Shown here one piece after another: positions 1 through 9,230 of a DNA stretch of 64,000 nt. The stretch's first letter is position 1; each line of letters starts with the position of its first letter. Origin of the DNA: Oligoflexia bacterium (GTDB lineage: Bacteria; Bdellovibrionota; Bdellovibrionia; Bdellovibrionales; Bdellovibrionaceae); the NCBI GenBank assembly GCA_016861345.1, contig BOLD01000006.1, positions 1-64,000 of the forward strand, in the 5' to 3' direction. Position numbers and translations under genes: made by a program. Under the pieces are notes generated by a model. That model ran no database searches. It saw nothing but the letters and a program-made list of their open reading frames with translations, and had not been told where the DNA came from.

Positions 1-1
1 G

Positions 2-97
2 AGAACGGCTCATGAGTATCTCAGGGACTATAAAGTATTTTGCGAAAGCACCGAACAGGGGCAAGTACTAGTAGCTGATCTCAAAAAAGCAGCATGA
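2..97 (+). CDS. possible 3' end of an unknown gene (partial)
   Basis: One frame is open from the left edge for 31 codons and stops with TGA at 95-97. The tail (ending ADLKKAA) has a protein-like composition with mixed charged and hydrophobic residues. It converges on the fibre-like gene that ends at 208. I do not recognise it, and the piece is too short to rule out chance. Bases 98-207 show nothing clear. Confidence 0.25.
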   Translation, partial: RTAHEYLRDYKVFCESTEQGQVLVADLKKAA

Positions 98-207
98 TCT
101 TGCTGACAAACTCAACCTCGGCCTACATGTTATGAGAAAATAGTGTTTCAAATTGAGTCAGAAAGACAAAGAAATTCTCAGTAAACATGATCTGATTTTA
201 TTTGTTA

Positions 208-2160
208 TTAGTGAAAACAGCAACGATAGGGCTTTGTAATTAAGGAATATGAACCCCCATTTGTTCCCTGATACAGCTCCCAGGTTTCAGGGCTGCATCC
301 AGAGTAGCTTACGATAGAGATCGCCCCGCCACCGTCATGATTGCTCGTCCACTCATGATTTGGGTTTGTTATGCCGTCAGAAATTTGTGAAATGATTGTC
401 AAGGCGACGCCTCCTTTTCGGCAGGCAGTGACGCGTTCTTCAATACTGCATAGTCGCGCGCCGAGATCAAAGCAGCTATCCAAAGCCCCACTCCATGTGG
501 CAGCTGTTTTTTGATCGGAAATACAAAAAGCACTTCGAGATCCTGCCGTTCCGACAAGCGTGTATCCGGTTGGACAATTAAATGGTCCGAGATTTCGATC
601 CTGCCAGGTCGCGTTTCCTGACGCATCTGTTGAAGCGAGGACTCGTCCGACAGCGGGTGTTCCGCCAGAGACCTTGAGGGCAGCCGTTTCAAAGGATCCT
701 GTGTCATCGTAAAAGCGGAAGAATTTTCCGCTATTTGTTCTAACCAAGAAGGTATTTGAAGACCCTGTATATATTTGAGTATATCCAGTGTTGTTTTTTA
801 TATTAATTATTGAGGTAATTGAGTTACTTTCAAAAGTGGCGCCAGTGCTTGTGGTATCATAGACATGAAAAGTTGCACCTGGGGAACTTGTTCCCACTCC
901 AACTTTTCCATTCAAGATTGTGTGGCCTGCACCACTAGGCGTAAGCGTCACGTTTTGATTTGTGCCGCCAGCAGCAAAAGTCAAAGCACCTGTACCTGTG
1001 ATTGATCCTGTTGTGGAGCCCGTGCCGCCATTTGCGAGACCCAAAATTCCAGTGACATCAGATCCGCTTAAATCAATAGCTCCCGTCGAAGGATTTCCAT
1101 TGGCATCCGTTTTCATCGGCAAGTTGATGGACATCACATTAGCATTTTCAACAATAGCGCCGCCACTTGAAATCATAATTTTATTTCCAATTAGAGTTGT
1201 GCCGCTATTTGTGCCCCCTCTTGCGATTGGAAGAATTCCAGAAGTTAACTTGCTCGTGTCAAGATTTGGGATGTCCGCTGTGCCACAAATCCAACGTAAA
1301 GCAGTGTTGTCCCACTTGAGCAACTCTCCGTTGGCGCACGCTGTGCCATTGGGAGCATAAGTAAAATATTTCCCAGATCCACTTGTGATTTGATCCACAG
1401 AAACTGTTATCGATGGCAAGAGTGCTGCTGGGATTTTTCCGGCGCCATCAAGCTGTGGAATTTTTCCTGCCGTTGTTCCCACGTCCACAGCAAGCGTTCC
1501 TGATGTGGTGATTGTGCCACCTGTTAATCCTGTTCCAGCAGTGATGCTGGTGACAGTGCCCGTGCCACCACCCAGTGTTGTGGGTTCCCACTTTCCAGAA
1601 GTTGCATCGTAAAGAAGAGCTTGCCCGTTTGTTGGTGGTGTTGTCGAAATTTCAACGCCGCCCATTTTTAAAGCCTCTCCCGCTTTTTCAGCGTAGAGAG
1701 CCACAGGCACAGCTTTCATGGATTGTTTGTTTAAAGAGGTATAGGTCACTCCGTTGTCAGTTGAAAATTCAATTTGAACTTGGCGATCATCTGTAGAGGC
1801 GACCGAGCAGGCACCAGAGACTCCATTAATTGAAGTAACCGAGTTATTAAAGACCTCTGTGATTGAAGAAATGCCGGCATCTTTTTCTTGGCTTGAGCCT
1901 AGCCCTAAATAAAAAAGAAATAGCCCATCAGTTGTTGAAAGATTTTGAGTGTGTGTTTCTCTCCAGAGAAGGCAAGAGCCGCTCGAGACCGCAGTAAATA
2001 CAGAAACTCTGAATTTGACACTGGTTGCAGTTAAGGGCTGGCCGGTTTGCTCATCAAAAATCTGACCCTCGATGGGAATAGATTGATAGGTATCCGCAGC
2101 AATGGCTTGCAGAGAGAAAATGGCTAAAAAAACAAATACCCACTTTGATAAGTGATTCAT
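208..2160 (-). CDS. exported tail-fibre-like / adhesin-like repeat protein
   Basis: This 650-residue protein opens with a clear signal peptide (cleavage likely after AIAA, about residue 22). Residues 25-150 form a domain starting IPIEGQIFDEQTG. The middle is rich in Gly, Thr and Ser with recurrent units such as GTGTVTSI, AGTGLTGGTI, LANGGTGST and GALTFAAGG, the composition of phage tail fibres and trimeric surface fibres. The C-terminal 120 residues are Cys-rich (CPTGY, CFDLGARLCSIEE, KPYRCCFH) and probably fold through disulfides. An exported surface fibre is the best reading. The role (prey or surface attachment) is inference; no enzyme motif is visible. It is divergent from tnaA. Confidence 0.7.
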   Translation of the reverse strand: MNHLSKWVFVFLAIFSLQAIAADTYQSIPIEGQIFDEQTGQPLTATSVKFRVSVFTAVSSGSCLLWRETHTQNLSTTDGLFLFYLGLGSSQEKDAGISSITEVFNNSVTSINGVSGACSVASTDDRQVQIEFSTDNGVTYTSLNKQSMKAVPVALYAEKAGEALKMGGVEISTTPPTNGQALLYDATSGKWEPTTLGGGTGTVTSITAGTGLTGGTITTSGTLAVDVGTTAGKIPQLDGAGKIPAALLPSITVSVDQITSGSGKYFTYAPNGTACANGELLKWDNTALRWICGTADIPNLDTSKLTSGILPIARGGTNSGTTLIGNKIMISSGGAIVENANVMSINLPMKTDANGNPSTGAIDLSGSDVTGILGLANGGTGSTTGSITGTGALTFAAGGTNQNVTLTPSGAGHTILNGKVGVGTSSPGATFHVYDTTSTGATFESNSITSIINIKNNTGYTQIYTGSSNTFLVRTNSGKFFRFYDDTGSFETAALKVSGGTPAVGRVLASTDASGNATWQDRNLGPFNCPTGYTLVGTAGSRSAFCISDQKTAATWSGALDSCFDLGARLCSIEERVTACRKGGVALTIISQISDGITNPNHEWTSNHDGGGAISIVSYSGCSPETWELYQGTNGGSYSLITKPYRCCFH

Positions 2161-2184
2161 AGATATCTTATCGGACGTTGAAGT

Positions 2185-2213
2185 TTGAGACTTTAATGAT
2201 ATTTTTCTATCAT
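2185..2213 (+). promoter_or_regulatory. candidate sigma-70 promoter for tnaA
   Basis: TTGAGA at 2185-2190 and TATCAT at 2208-2213 are separated by 17 bases, a good match to the -35/-10 pattern. A start near 2220 would leave an untranslated leader of about 140 bases before tnaA. The call rests on pattern only. Confidence 0.4.
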
Positions 2214-2363
2214 AAGTATATGTAATTATTCATGATTATTTAGCGCCACTGGACTTGGGCAGATTGTGGGCTGATCTTGCTCAACTTCTTGAACTCTTTT
2301 GGGAATTCACGGTACAACTAACATCTTCAATGCGAACGAGAAAAATTTGAAGGAGAGTGTCTC

Positions 2364-3758
2364 ATGTCATCGGAAAAGTCAGGTTCACCAAAGCGAAAAA
2401 CCATTATTGAGCCATTTAAAATTAAGATGGTTGAACCCCTTCCCATGACCACACGTGAGCAGCGACAAGAAATTTTAAAAGCAGCTGGGTACAATCTATT
2501 TACCGTGGCTGCGAAAAATGTGACTTTTGATTTCTTAACTGATTCTGGAACAACAGCCATGAGCGCCAAGCAGTGGGCGGCGATGATGGTTGCCGATGAG
2601 TCCTACGCAGGATCGCAAAGTTTTGAACGCTTTGATAAAGCAGTCAAAAATGTGACTGGCTATAATTTCGTTATTCCCACTCACCAGGGGCGTGCAGCCG
2701 AGCGGCTGTTGTTCTCTGTTTTAGTGAAGTCGGGGCATAAAGTTCCATCCAATAACCACTTTGATACAACCCGAGCCAATATTGAATTCATGAATGCCGA
2801 GGCAGCTGATCTGGTCATTGAAGAGGGAAAAGATCCCCAAAACACTCACCCCTTTAAGGGCAATATTGATCTCAAAAAATTAGAATCTTTCTGTCGTGAG
2901 TATCAGGGGAAAATTCCCTGTGGAATGCTGACGATCACGAACAACACCGGTGGCGGTCAACCCGTGTCACTTGAAAATATCAAGGGCTGTTCAGAGATTT
3001 ATCACAAGTACAACATTCCATTTATCATCGATGTTTGTCGATTTGCAGAGAACGCATTCTTCATTAAGGACCGCGAGCCTGGTCAGAAAAATCGATCTAT
3101 CAAAGACATCGTTGCCGAGATTTTTTCATATGCAGATGGCTGCATGATGAGCGCAAAAAAAGATGGAATGGTGAATATAGGTGGGTTTATCGCTTTGAAA
3201 GAATCGAAGTGGGTGGATCAGCTTCGGAATATGTTGATTCTCACAGAAGGCTTTCCGACTTACGGGGGGCTTGCTGCCAGAGACCTTGAGGCCCTTGCTG
3301 TTGGATTAGAAGAAGCCATGGATGAAAATTATCTTTCTTACCGAATTGCTGTGAGCAAGTATATGGCACAGGGATTAAACAAGGCGGGGATTCCAACATT
3401 GCAGCCTCCCGGAGGCCATGCTGTTTATATTGATGCAAAGGCTTTTTTGCCCCACATCCCGCCAGAGCAGTTCCCGGGTCAGGCCTTGGTTTGTGAGCTC
3501 TATCTAAGCGAGGGAATCCGTGCCTGCGAGATTGGTTCAGTGATGTTTGGAGCAAAAAAAGATGGAAAATTTATACCCTCTAAAATGGAGTTAGTTCGTT
3601 TAGCGTTTCCTCGTCGAGTGTATACCCAGAGCCATTTCGATTATATTCTCGAGGGGATGGCGGATATTGTTGCCCGCAAAAATGAGCTTAAGGGCTTAAA
3701 GATGACCTATGAGCCCCCATTTTTAAGGCACTTTACTGCAAGGTTTGAGTTGCTTTAA
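2364..3758 (+). CDS. tnaA: tryptophanase (L-tryptophan indole-lyase)
   Basis: This PLP enzyme splits tryptophan into indole, pyruvate and ammonia. The 464-residue protein has the full family fold: LTDSGTTAMS near 58, IPTHQGR near 104, and the PLP lysine K266 in MSAKKDGMVNIGG. Tyrosine phenol-lyase is the close alternative. Three sites favour tryptophanase: FDTT at 133-136 (phenol-lyase has FTTT), CEIGS at 388-392 (phenol-lyase carries Arg in MERG) and RHFTA near the C terminus (phenol-lyase has RFFTA). The ATG has AAGGAG nine bases upstream. A perfect inverted repeat follows the gene. With hppD and hmgA at 57 kb it fits a life on amino acids. Confidence 0.88.
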   Translation: MSSEKSGSPKRKTIIEPFKIKMVEPLPMTTREQRQEILKAAGYNLFTVAAKNVTFDFLTDSGTTAMSAKQWAAMMVADESYAGSQSFERFDKAVKNVTGYNFVIPTHQGRAAERLLFSVLVKSGHKVPSNNHFDTTRANIEFMNAEAADLVIEEGKDPQNTHPFKGNIDLKKLESFCREYQGKIPCGMLTITNNTGGGQPVSLENIKGCSEIYHKYNIPFIIDVCRFAENAFFIKDREPGQKNRSIKDIVAEIFSYADGCMMSAKKDGMVNIGGFIALKESKWVDQLRNMLILTEGFPTYGGLAARDLEALAVGLEEAMDENYLSYRIAVSKYMAQGLNKAGIPTLQPPGGHAVYIDAKAFLPHIPPEQFPGQALVCELYLSEGIRACEIGSVMFGAKKDGKFIPSKMELVRLAFPRRVYTQSHFDYILEGMADIVARKNELKGLKMTYEPPFLRHFTARFELL

Positions 3759-3763
3759 ATTCA

Positions 3764-3784
3764 AGTCTGTTTTACAAACAGACT
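3764..3784 (+). terminator. perfect hairpin between tnaA and dus
   Basis: AGTCTGTTT at 3764-3772 pairs with AAACAGACT at 3776-3784 around a three-base TAC loop. It begins six bases after the tnaA stop and ends four bases before the dus ATG. There is no T-run afterwards, so it may be a weak terminator, an mRNA end-stabiliser, or a structure controlling dus translation. Confidence 0.45.
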
Positions 3785-3788
3785 CTTC

Positions 3789-4829
3789 ATGCAGAGCCCC
3801 AAACAAGAGAAATTACAGCAGAATTTGTTATCCGAACTTCGTCGTCGGCCATTTGCTCTAGCGCCAATGGCGGGCATAACAGACCATGCTTTTCGCTCAT
3901 TCATGAAAAAAAACGGAGCTGGCATTGTGGTGACTGAGCTGGTGTCGGCGACAGGGCTTGAATACAAGTCAAAAAAAACACAGGCCCTGATGAGCTTTGA
4001 TGAAGACCAGCGTCCTGTTGGTATTCAGTTATTTGGTGATAACCCCGAACATCTTGCACATGCAGCAAAACTTGTTGAAGAAGTGGGTGCAGATTTTGTT
4101 GATCTCAATTTTGGCTGTCCTGTTCCCAAGGTTGTAAAAAAGGGAGCTGGTTCTGCTATGATGAAAGATCTGCCAGCAATGAAAAAAGTTTTGCAGTCGG
4201 TTGTTAGGGCTGTGGAAATCCCTGTGACTATCAAAATTCGTACAGGTTGGGATCAGTCTTCTCGAAACGCTTTGGATGTTTGTCGCCTTGCTTTAGACGA
4301 GGGGGTTACTTGGGTTGCGATTCATGGTCGTACTCGAGCCCAAGGATATTCCGGATTAGCTGACTGGGATTTTATTGGTGACATTAAAGCAAAAACTCAA
4401 ATCCCCGTTATTGGAAATGGCGATATACACACTGGACATCAGGCTGTCAGCAGACTGAAAGATTATGGATGTGATGGGGTTATGATTGGTCGGGGCTGCC
4501 TGAAAAACCCACTTATTTTTCAAGAGGCCCAAAACCTGCTGGAAAAAAACAATATCCATGTTGAAAAGGACTACGTTCGCCTCTTCTCTGGACTAAAGCA
4601 GGAGCTTGTGTCGCGCTGTGATGATCATATTACACAGATTCAACTGAAAAAGTTTGCGGCCTGGTTTGCCTCGGGGTTTCCGGGCGCCGCCCAATTTAGA
4701 AAAAACATTTTTCAAAGTAAGACAACTGATGAGATATTACTCACGGCCAATAATTTTTTTGAAACAGTTAAAATCTCACACCAAGAGGATACCTCGGGAG
4801 AGGGGTTCTTGTTGGGTGGGCATGGTTAA
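3789..4829 (+). CDS. dusB: tRNA-dihydrouridine synthase, DusB type
   Basis: This flavin enzyme reduces uridine to dihydrouridine in the tRNA D-loop. The 346-residue protein carries LAPMAGITDHAFR near residue 24 (FMN site), DLNFGCPVPKVVKKGAG with the catalytic Cys, KIRTGW, AIHGRTRAQ, IGNGDI and VMIGRG, the standard Dus motif order. The ATG at 3789 has no visible ribosome-binding site, because the preceding hairpin occupies that space. A TTG a few codons downstream is possible. The gene ends 19 bases before typA on the same strand. The subfamily (B) is judged from motif likeness only. Confidence 0.88.
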   Translation: MQSPKQEKLQQNLLSELRRRPFALAPMAGITDHAFRSFMKKNGAGIVVTELVSATGLEYKSKKTQALMSFDEDQRPVGIQLFGDNPEHLAHAAKLVEEVGADFVDLNFGCPVPKVVKKGAGSAMMKDLPAMKKVLQSVVRAVEIPVTIKIRTGWDQSSRNALDVCRLALDEGVTWVAIHGRTRAQGYSGLADWDFIGDIKAKTQIPVIGNGDIHTGHQAVSRLKDYGCDGVMIGRGCLKNPLIFQEAQNLLEKNNIHVEKDYVRLFSGLKQELVSRCDDHITQIQLKKFAAWFASGFPGAAQFRKNIFQSKTTDEILLTANNFFETVKISHQEDTSGEGFLLGGHG

Positions 4830-4848
4830 AGAAAGCTAAGGAGACAGA

Positions 4849-6672
4849 ATGCTTGAACCTGCTAAAATTCGGAATATTGCCATCATTGCTCACGTTGACC
4901 ATGGTAAGACAACTCTTGTCGACCATTTGATTAAGCAAGCAGGGACATTTCGCGACAACGAACAAGTTGATGAACGATTAATGGACTCGATGGATCTTGA
5001 AAAAGAACGTGGAATCACAATCGCGGCAAAGAACGCCTCGTTCGTTTACAAAGATATCAAAATTAATATCGTGGATACTCCCGGCCACAGTGATTTCGGT
5101 GGAGAAGTTGAGCGTATTTTGAACATGGTGGATGGCGCCATTTTACTTGTTGACGCTTCTGAGGGACCACTTCCTCAAACTCGATTTGTTTTGAAAAAAG
5201 CTCTTGAGCAAAATCTCAAAGTTATCGTCTGTGTAAATAAAATTGACCGCCCAGATGCTCGAATTCAAGAAGTTCTCAATGAAGTTTTTGATTTGATGAT
5301 TGATTTAGATGCTTCTGAAGAGCAGGCCGATTTCACACCTGTGTATGCAATTGCCCGAGAGGGAATGGCGACCCTTGATCCAAACGTGAAAACAAATTCT
5401 CTTGAGGCACTTTATGAGAAAATCATTAATGAAGTTCCGCCGCCCAAGGTCAGCGAGAACACTCCACTTCAGGTGATGGTCTCTAATCTGTCTTACAACT
5501 CTTTCGTGGGTCGATTGGCCATTGGCCGTGTGCGTTCTGGAATGATCAAAGTCGGCGACGAAGTTCTTTGTATGCAAGATAAAAACATCAACAAGAAAGT
5601 AAAAGTCTCTGCCCTTTATCAATACAAGGTGAATCAACAGGTTCCCGTTCAAGAAGTTGGCGCAGGCGATATCGCCATCATTGCAGGACTTGAAGATTTT
5701 AATATCGGGGACACCATCACCTCTGTCACTGATCCACGACCACTTCCGCGAATCCGTGTGGACGAACCTACGGTGGGAATGATTTTCTCTGTTAATGATG
5801 GTCCATTTGGTGGACGAGATGGAAAAAATGTGACCTCTCGAAAAATTTTAGAGCGCCTTGAGAAAGAGCTTCTTCACAACGTTGCTATTCGAATGGAAAA
5901 GACTTCGAGCAACGAATCTTTCAAGGTTGTTGGCCGAGGCGAGCTTCAGCTTGCGGTCTTGATTGAGCAAATGCGACGAGAGGGCTATGAGCTTTGCGTC
6001 TCGAAGCCTCAGGTTATCTTTAAAGAAGAAAATGGCAAAAAACTTGAGCCATTTGAAATTGCCATTGTTGATATCGAAGACGCCTATGTCGGTGTTGTCA
6101 CAGAAAAGATGGGCCTTCGAAAGGGAATCATGACGAACATGAATTCAAAGGGCACAGGTCGTACACGATTGGAGTTCCGAATTCCTGCTCGTGGTTTGAT
6201 TGGATACCGATCAGAGTTTTTGACTGATACTCGCGGAACAGGTCTTCTCAATACCCAATTTGATGGATGGGATGACTACCGGGGCGAGATCAGCTCTCGC
6301 AACACTGGAGCCATGATCAGTGATCGTCAGGGCATTACCACGGCCTATGCGATCTGGAATCTTCAAGAGCGAGGTCGAATGTTTGTTCTGCCTGTTGCTG
6401 ATGTTTATAACGGTATGATCGTTGGCGAGCATGCCAAAGAAAATGATCTTGAAGTGAATATCACTCGAGAAAAGAAATTAACAAACGTTCGTGCTTCCGG
6501 ATCTGACGAAGCCATTCGTCTGGTGCCAGTAAAGCCAATGACACTTGAGCAAGCGATGGAGTGGATTCGTGACGATGAGTTGATCGAAGTGACACCGAAT
6601 CACATTCGACTTCGTTGCCGTGAGCTTGACCCACATAAGCGCAATCGTGCTCGAGCGACAGATAAAGAATAG
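4849..6672 (+). CDS. typA: translational GTPase TypA/BipA
   Basis: This ribosome-associated GTPase of the EF-G family is linked to 50S assembly and stress or cold growth. The 607-residue length is normal. G1 AHVDHGKT lies at 14-21, the switch II DTPGH at 75-79 and NKID at 129-132. The ERGITI switch I region is present. The EF-G-like domain III/V and the TypA C-terminal domain follow ([18 protein letters not shown], then [17 protein letters not shown]). The ATG has AAGGAG six bases upstream. It sits between dusB and an ABC exporter with only 8 bases to the next gene, so co-transcription is likely. Confidence 0.96.
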   Translation: MLEPAKIRNIAIIAHVDHGKTTLVDHLIKQAGTFRDNEQVDERLMDSMDLEKERGITIAAKNASFVYKDIKINIVDTPGHSDFGGEVERILNMVDGAILLVDASEGPLPQTRFVLKKALEQNLKVIVCVNKIDRPDARIQEVLNEVFDLMIDLDASEEQADFTPVYAIAREGMATLDPNVKTNSLEALYEKIINEVPPPKVSENTPLQVMVSNLSYNSFVGRLAIGRVRSGMIKVGDEVLCMQDKNINKKVKVSALYQYKVNQQVPVQEVGAGDIAIIAGLEDFNIGDTITSVTDPRPLPRIRVDEPTVGMIFSVNDGPFGGRDGKNVTSRKILERLEKELLHNVAIRMEKTSSNESFKVVGRGELQLAVLIEQMRREGYELCVSKPQVIFKEENGKKLEPFEIAIVDIEDAYVGVVTEKMGLRKGIMTNMNSKGTGRTRLEFRIPARGLIGYRSEFLTDTRGTGLLNTQFDGWDDYRGEISSRNTGAMISDRQGITTAYAIWNLQERGRMFVLPVADVYNGMIVGEHAKENDLEVNITREKKLTNVRASGSDEAIRLVPVKPMTLEQAMEWIRDDELIEVTPNHIRLRCRELDPHKRNRARATDKE

Positions 6673-6680
6673 GATGGGTT

Positions 6681-7607
6681 TTGAAAACAGTTGTCGAGGC
6701 TAAAGGGCTAGTTAAGCAATTCGCAGACAAACTTGTCGTTGAAGGAATCAATCTTGAGATCCATCGTGGTGAGTGTTTTGGCATTCTTGGTCCGAATGGG
6801 GCCGGCAAAACAACAACAATGAAAATGATGTACTGCTCAAGCCTGGTATCATCGGGCGAGCTTTACGTCTTGGGATTGAATGTCAAAAAAAATCATCGTG
6901 AAATTAAAGCCCGCATTGGGGTAATCCCCCAGGAAGATGGGCTTGATGTTGATTTTACGGCAAAGGAAAACCTGCTTATATACTCAAGCTACTACAACAT
7001 TGATAAACAAGTTGCGGCTCGTCGGGTTGATGAGCTGTTACGCCTTGTTCGTTTAGAAGAAGATAAAGACAAGTTTATTCATGAACTCAGCGGGGGCATG
7101 AGGCGGCGCTTGGCCATTGCTCGTGGAATGATTAATCAGCCAGAATTGCTTTTTCTTGATGAACCAACAGCGGGATTAGATCCGCAGGCCCGGGTTTGGA
7201 TTTGGGAATTTTTGAGAAAAATTAAAGCTGAAATGGGGACGCTGATTATCACCACTCACTATATGGAGGAGGCTGAGCAGCTCTGTGATCGCATTGCTTT
7301 GATGGATCATGGAAAGGTCTTATCAGTTGGTACCCCGAAAGAACTTATTGCTAAGTATATCGGAAAAGAAGTTGTCGAGTTTGAGTGCAGTCAAAAAGAC
7401 TTGAATTATTATCTGAATCGCTTGCGAGAATTAGGATATAAATATCAAGTGATCGGTCGTATGGTGAATATCTACATTTTGCCTGAGCAAGAGGGGAAAA
7501 AAGTTTTTGATCTGATTTCAAGTCCACGGATGACAATCCGAAGACCAACATTAAATGACGTCTTTTTAAGCCTTGCGGGACAGTATTTGCACGAGGAGTT
7601 CATGTGA
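6681..7607 (+). CDS. ABC transporter ATP-binding protein, NodI/CcmA-like
   Basis: This is the ATPase of an ABC-2 type exporter. It has Walker A GPNGAGKT at 37-44, signature LSGGMRRRLAIARG from 136, Walker B LLFLDEP around 157-162 and the switch-His region ITTHYMEEAEQL. At 308 residues it resembles the NodI/DrrA group with a C-terminal extension. The start is TTG at 6681, preceded by AGGATGGG; no ATG or GTG is in frame nearby. Its stop overlaps the GTG of the permease gene (GTGA), so the two are translationally coupled. The substrate is unknown; a NodI name would imply a lipo-oligosaccharide that nothing here supports. Confidence 0.88.
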   Translation: MKTVVEAKGLVKQFADKLVVEGINLEIHRGECFGILGPNGAGKTTTMKMMYCSSLVSSGELYVLGLNVKKNHREIKARIGVIPQEDGLDVDFTAKENLLIYSSYYNIDKQVAARRVDELLRLVRLEEDKDKFIHELSGGMRRRLAIARGMINQPELLFLDEPTAGLDPQARVWIWEFLRKIKAEMGTLIITTHYMEEAEQLCDRIALMDHGKVLSVGTPKELIAKYIGKEVVEFECSQKDLNYYLNRLRELGYKYQVIGRMVNIYILPEQEGKKVFDLISSPRMTIRRPTLNDVFLSLAGQYLHEEFM

Positions 7608-8392
7608 AGAACCGCATAAGGTCCTCAATTGCTGATTCACTGACATCCATTTCTCGAATTTGGGCTCGTAATTTTTTTCTTTTTAAACGAGCTTGGTTGG
7701 TTTCAGCATTTTGGATCGTACTAGAGCCACTTTTTATTCTTGGTGCCTTAGGGTATGGATTGGGTTCGTATGTGACGACAATTAACGGTCGCCCTTACGT
7801 GGATTTTTTCTTCCCCGCCCTTCTTTGCAATAGCTCAATGTTTGTCGCTTTTTTTGTCTCAACATATGATAACTTCTCAAAACTAACTTATCAAAGGACT
7901 TATTTAACGCAAATTCTGACTCCAATCGAACCAAATGAAATTGTACTTGGAGAGATCCTGTGGGGTGCGACTAAGGGAACGATGAGTGCAATCGGGGTAT
8001 CGATTATTGCCATGTTTTTTGGTCTTGTTGACCCAGTGACAATTTTGCCAGCATTTTTGGTTATTTTTATTTCATCAGCGGTTTTTGCGGCGCTCGGAAT
8101 GATTGTGACAACGATGGTTCATAATTATGAGCAAATCATTTACCCCTCTTCAGGAATTATTATTCCGATGTCATTGTTTTGTGGCACATTCTTTCCCGTT
8201 GAAAGTCTACCCATCGGTATCAAGCAGGCGATATATTTACTGCCACTGACGCACTCAGTATCTGCCGTGCGGTCGTTGCTGCTGAACGGTTTTGAATGGA
8301 CAGTATTACTGCACAGCCTTATTTTGATTATTCTTCTTGTTGTCCTTACTCGGATTGCTATTCGCCGTTTAGCAGGAAAACTTCTAAACTAA
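7604..8392 (+). CDS. ABC-2 type transporter permease, NodJ-like
   Basis: This 262-residue membrane protein has about six hydrophobic segments and belongs to the ABC-2 permease family, as in NodJ (FKRAWLVSAFWIVLEPL near the N terminus, ALGMIVTTMVHNYEQI and FFPVESLP in the second half). It starts with GTG at 7604 inside the ATPase stop, with GAGGAG upstream. It pairs with the preceding ATPase to form an exporter, presumably as a dimer of each. Its end overlaps the convergent mtgA stop by four bases. Confidence 0.87.
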   Translation: MKNRIRSSIADSLTSISRIWARNFFLFKRAWLVSAFWIVLEPLFILGALGYGLGSYVTTINGRPYVDFFFPALLCNSSMFVAFFVSTYDNFSKLTYQRTYLTQILTPIEPNEIVLGEILWGATKGTMSAIGVSIIAMFFGLVDPVTILPAFLVIFISSAVFAALGMIVTTMVHNYEQIIYPSSGIIIPMSLFCGTFFPVESLPIGIKQAIYLLPLTHSVSAVRSLLLNGFEWTVLLHSLILIILLVVLTRIAIRRLAGKLLN

Positions 8393-9228
8393 TTTACATG
8401 TTCGGGCGCAGCTTCAGACTCCGCCTCTGGATCAAGCTCGCTCTCAGATGGTGATTTTGATTCCTGAACTTCTCCGGCAGGATTGAGAAATCGCGATAGC
8501 TCATCTTTGGCTAAGGTATACTCATCTTCGCTGATGCGGTGATATTGAAATAAATTATCAATAATTTGGTTCAGTCTTTGGCGAGCAAATGGCGTTAGCT
8601 GTTTCTTTTGAAAGGAAACAGAATATTTTTCTGGGCTTGGTAAAAGAAAAGTCAGAAAGGCTGATTCCACAAGGGTTAAGTCTTTAGGTCTTTTTGAAAA
8701 ATAATATTGCGACGCCTTTTGTATTCCAAAAAGATCTTTTCCGAACTGTACGACATTCAGGTAGCGTTCCAAGATCTCAGATTTCTTCAGTGTTTTTTCG
8801 ATTCGGATAGTAATGAGAGCTTCCATGAGTTTGCGAGATAAAGTTTTTTCTTTGGTTAAAAACATATTTTTCGCTAATTGCTGAGTAATTGTTGAGCCTC
8901 CTCGAGCAAATCGTTTTTCCTGAATGTTTTTTTTCAAACTTTTCTCAAGCTCTTCAATGTCAAACCCATTGTGATTCCAGAAAGAGGCGTCCTCTGTTAG
9001 AACCACGGCCTTTTCAAGATAGGGTGAAATTTGATTTAATCGAACATACTGATCTGAACCTGGGCAAAGGTGGACATGATACATTTTGGTGGTCAGGCAT
9101 CCACGAATTTCCTTATCGCTCGGAAAAAGGCTCCATACCCAAAGAGCAACAAAGGTTGATAAGAAAAACAGCGCAATCAGTATTCGAAGGAGCAAAGCAA
9201 GAGTGCGAAGAGATGTTCTAATGGGCAT
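8389..9228 (-). CDS. mtgA: monofunctional peptidoglycan glycosyltransferase (GT51)
   Basis: This enzyme polymerises lipid II into glycan strands at the periplasmic face of the inner membrane. One membrane anchor lies at about residues 10-33. The GT51 motifs appear in order: TEDASFWNHNGFD (catalytic Glu at 79), RGGSTITQQLAKN at 109-121, KLMEALITIRIE from 133 and ILERYLN. No transpeptidase domain follows, so it is the monofunctional type. The C-terminal 30 residues are acidic and low complexity (SESELDPEAESEAAPE), an unusual tail. It lies two bases downstream of the epimerase gene, so they are probably one transcript. Confidence 0.9.
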   Translation of the reverse strand: MPIRTSLRTLALLLRILIALFFLSTFVALWVWSLFPSDKEIRGCLTTKMYHVHLCPGSDQYVRLNQISPYLEKAVVLTEDASFWNHNGFDIEELEKSLKKNIQEKRFARGGSTITQQLAKNMFLTKEKTLSRKLMEALITIRIEKTLKKSEILERYLNVVQFGKDLFGIQKASQYYFSKRPKDLTLVESAFLTFLLPSPEKYSVSFQKKQLTPFARQRLNQIIDNLFQYHRISEDEYTLAKDELSRFLNPAGEVQESKSPSESELDPEAESEAAPEHVN

Positions 9229-9230
9229 AA

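Noticed and set aside
962-1360. Plus-strand frame of 132 residues opposite the fibre gene
   Set aside because: It mirrors the Gly/Thr-rich repeats on the other strand, is Pro/Val-rich, has no ribosome site and lies fully inside a better gene.
2364-3758. Tyrosine phenol-lyase instead of tryptophanase
   Set aside because: The proteins are close, but FDTT, CEIGS and RHFTA match tryptophanase at the sites that separate the two.
5305-5652. Minus-strand frame of 115 residues inside typA
   Set aside because: It is a shadow of a highly conserved GTPase with no recognisable motif.
6681-8392. Naming the exporter nodI/nodJ
   Set aside because: The match is to the broad ABC-2 family; no nodulation or lipo-oligosaccharide genes are nearby.
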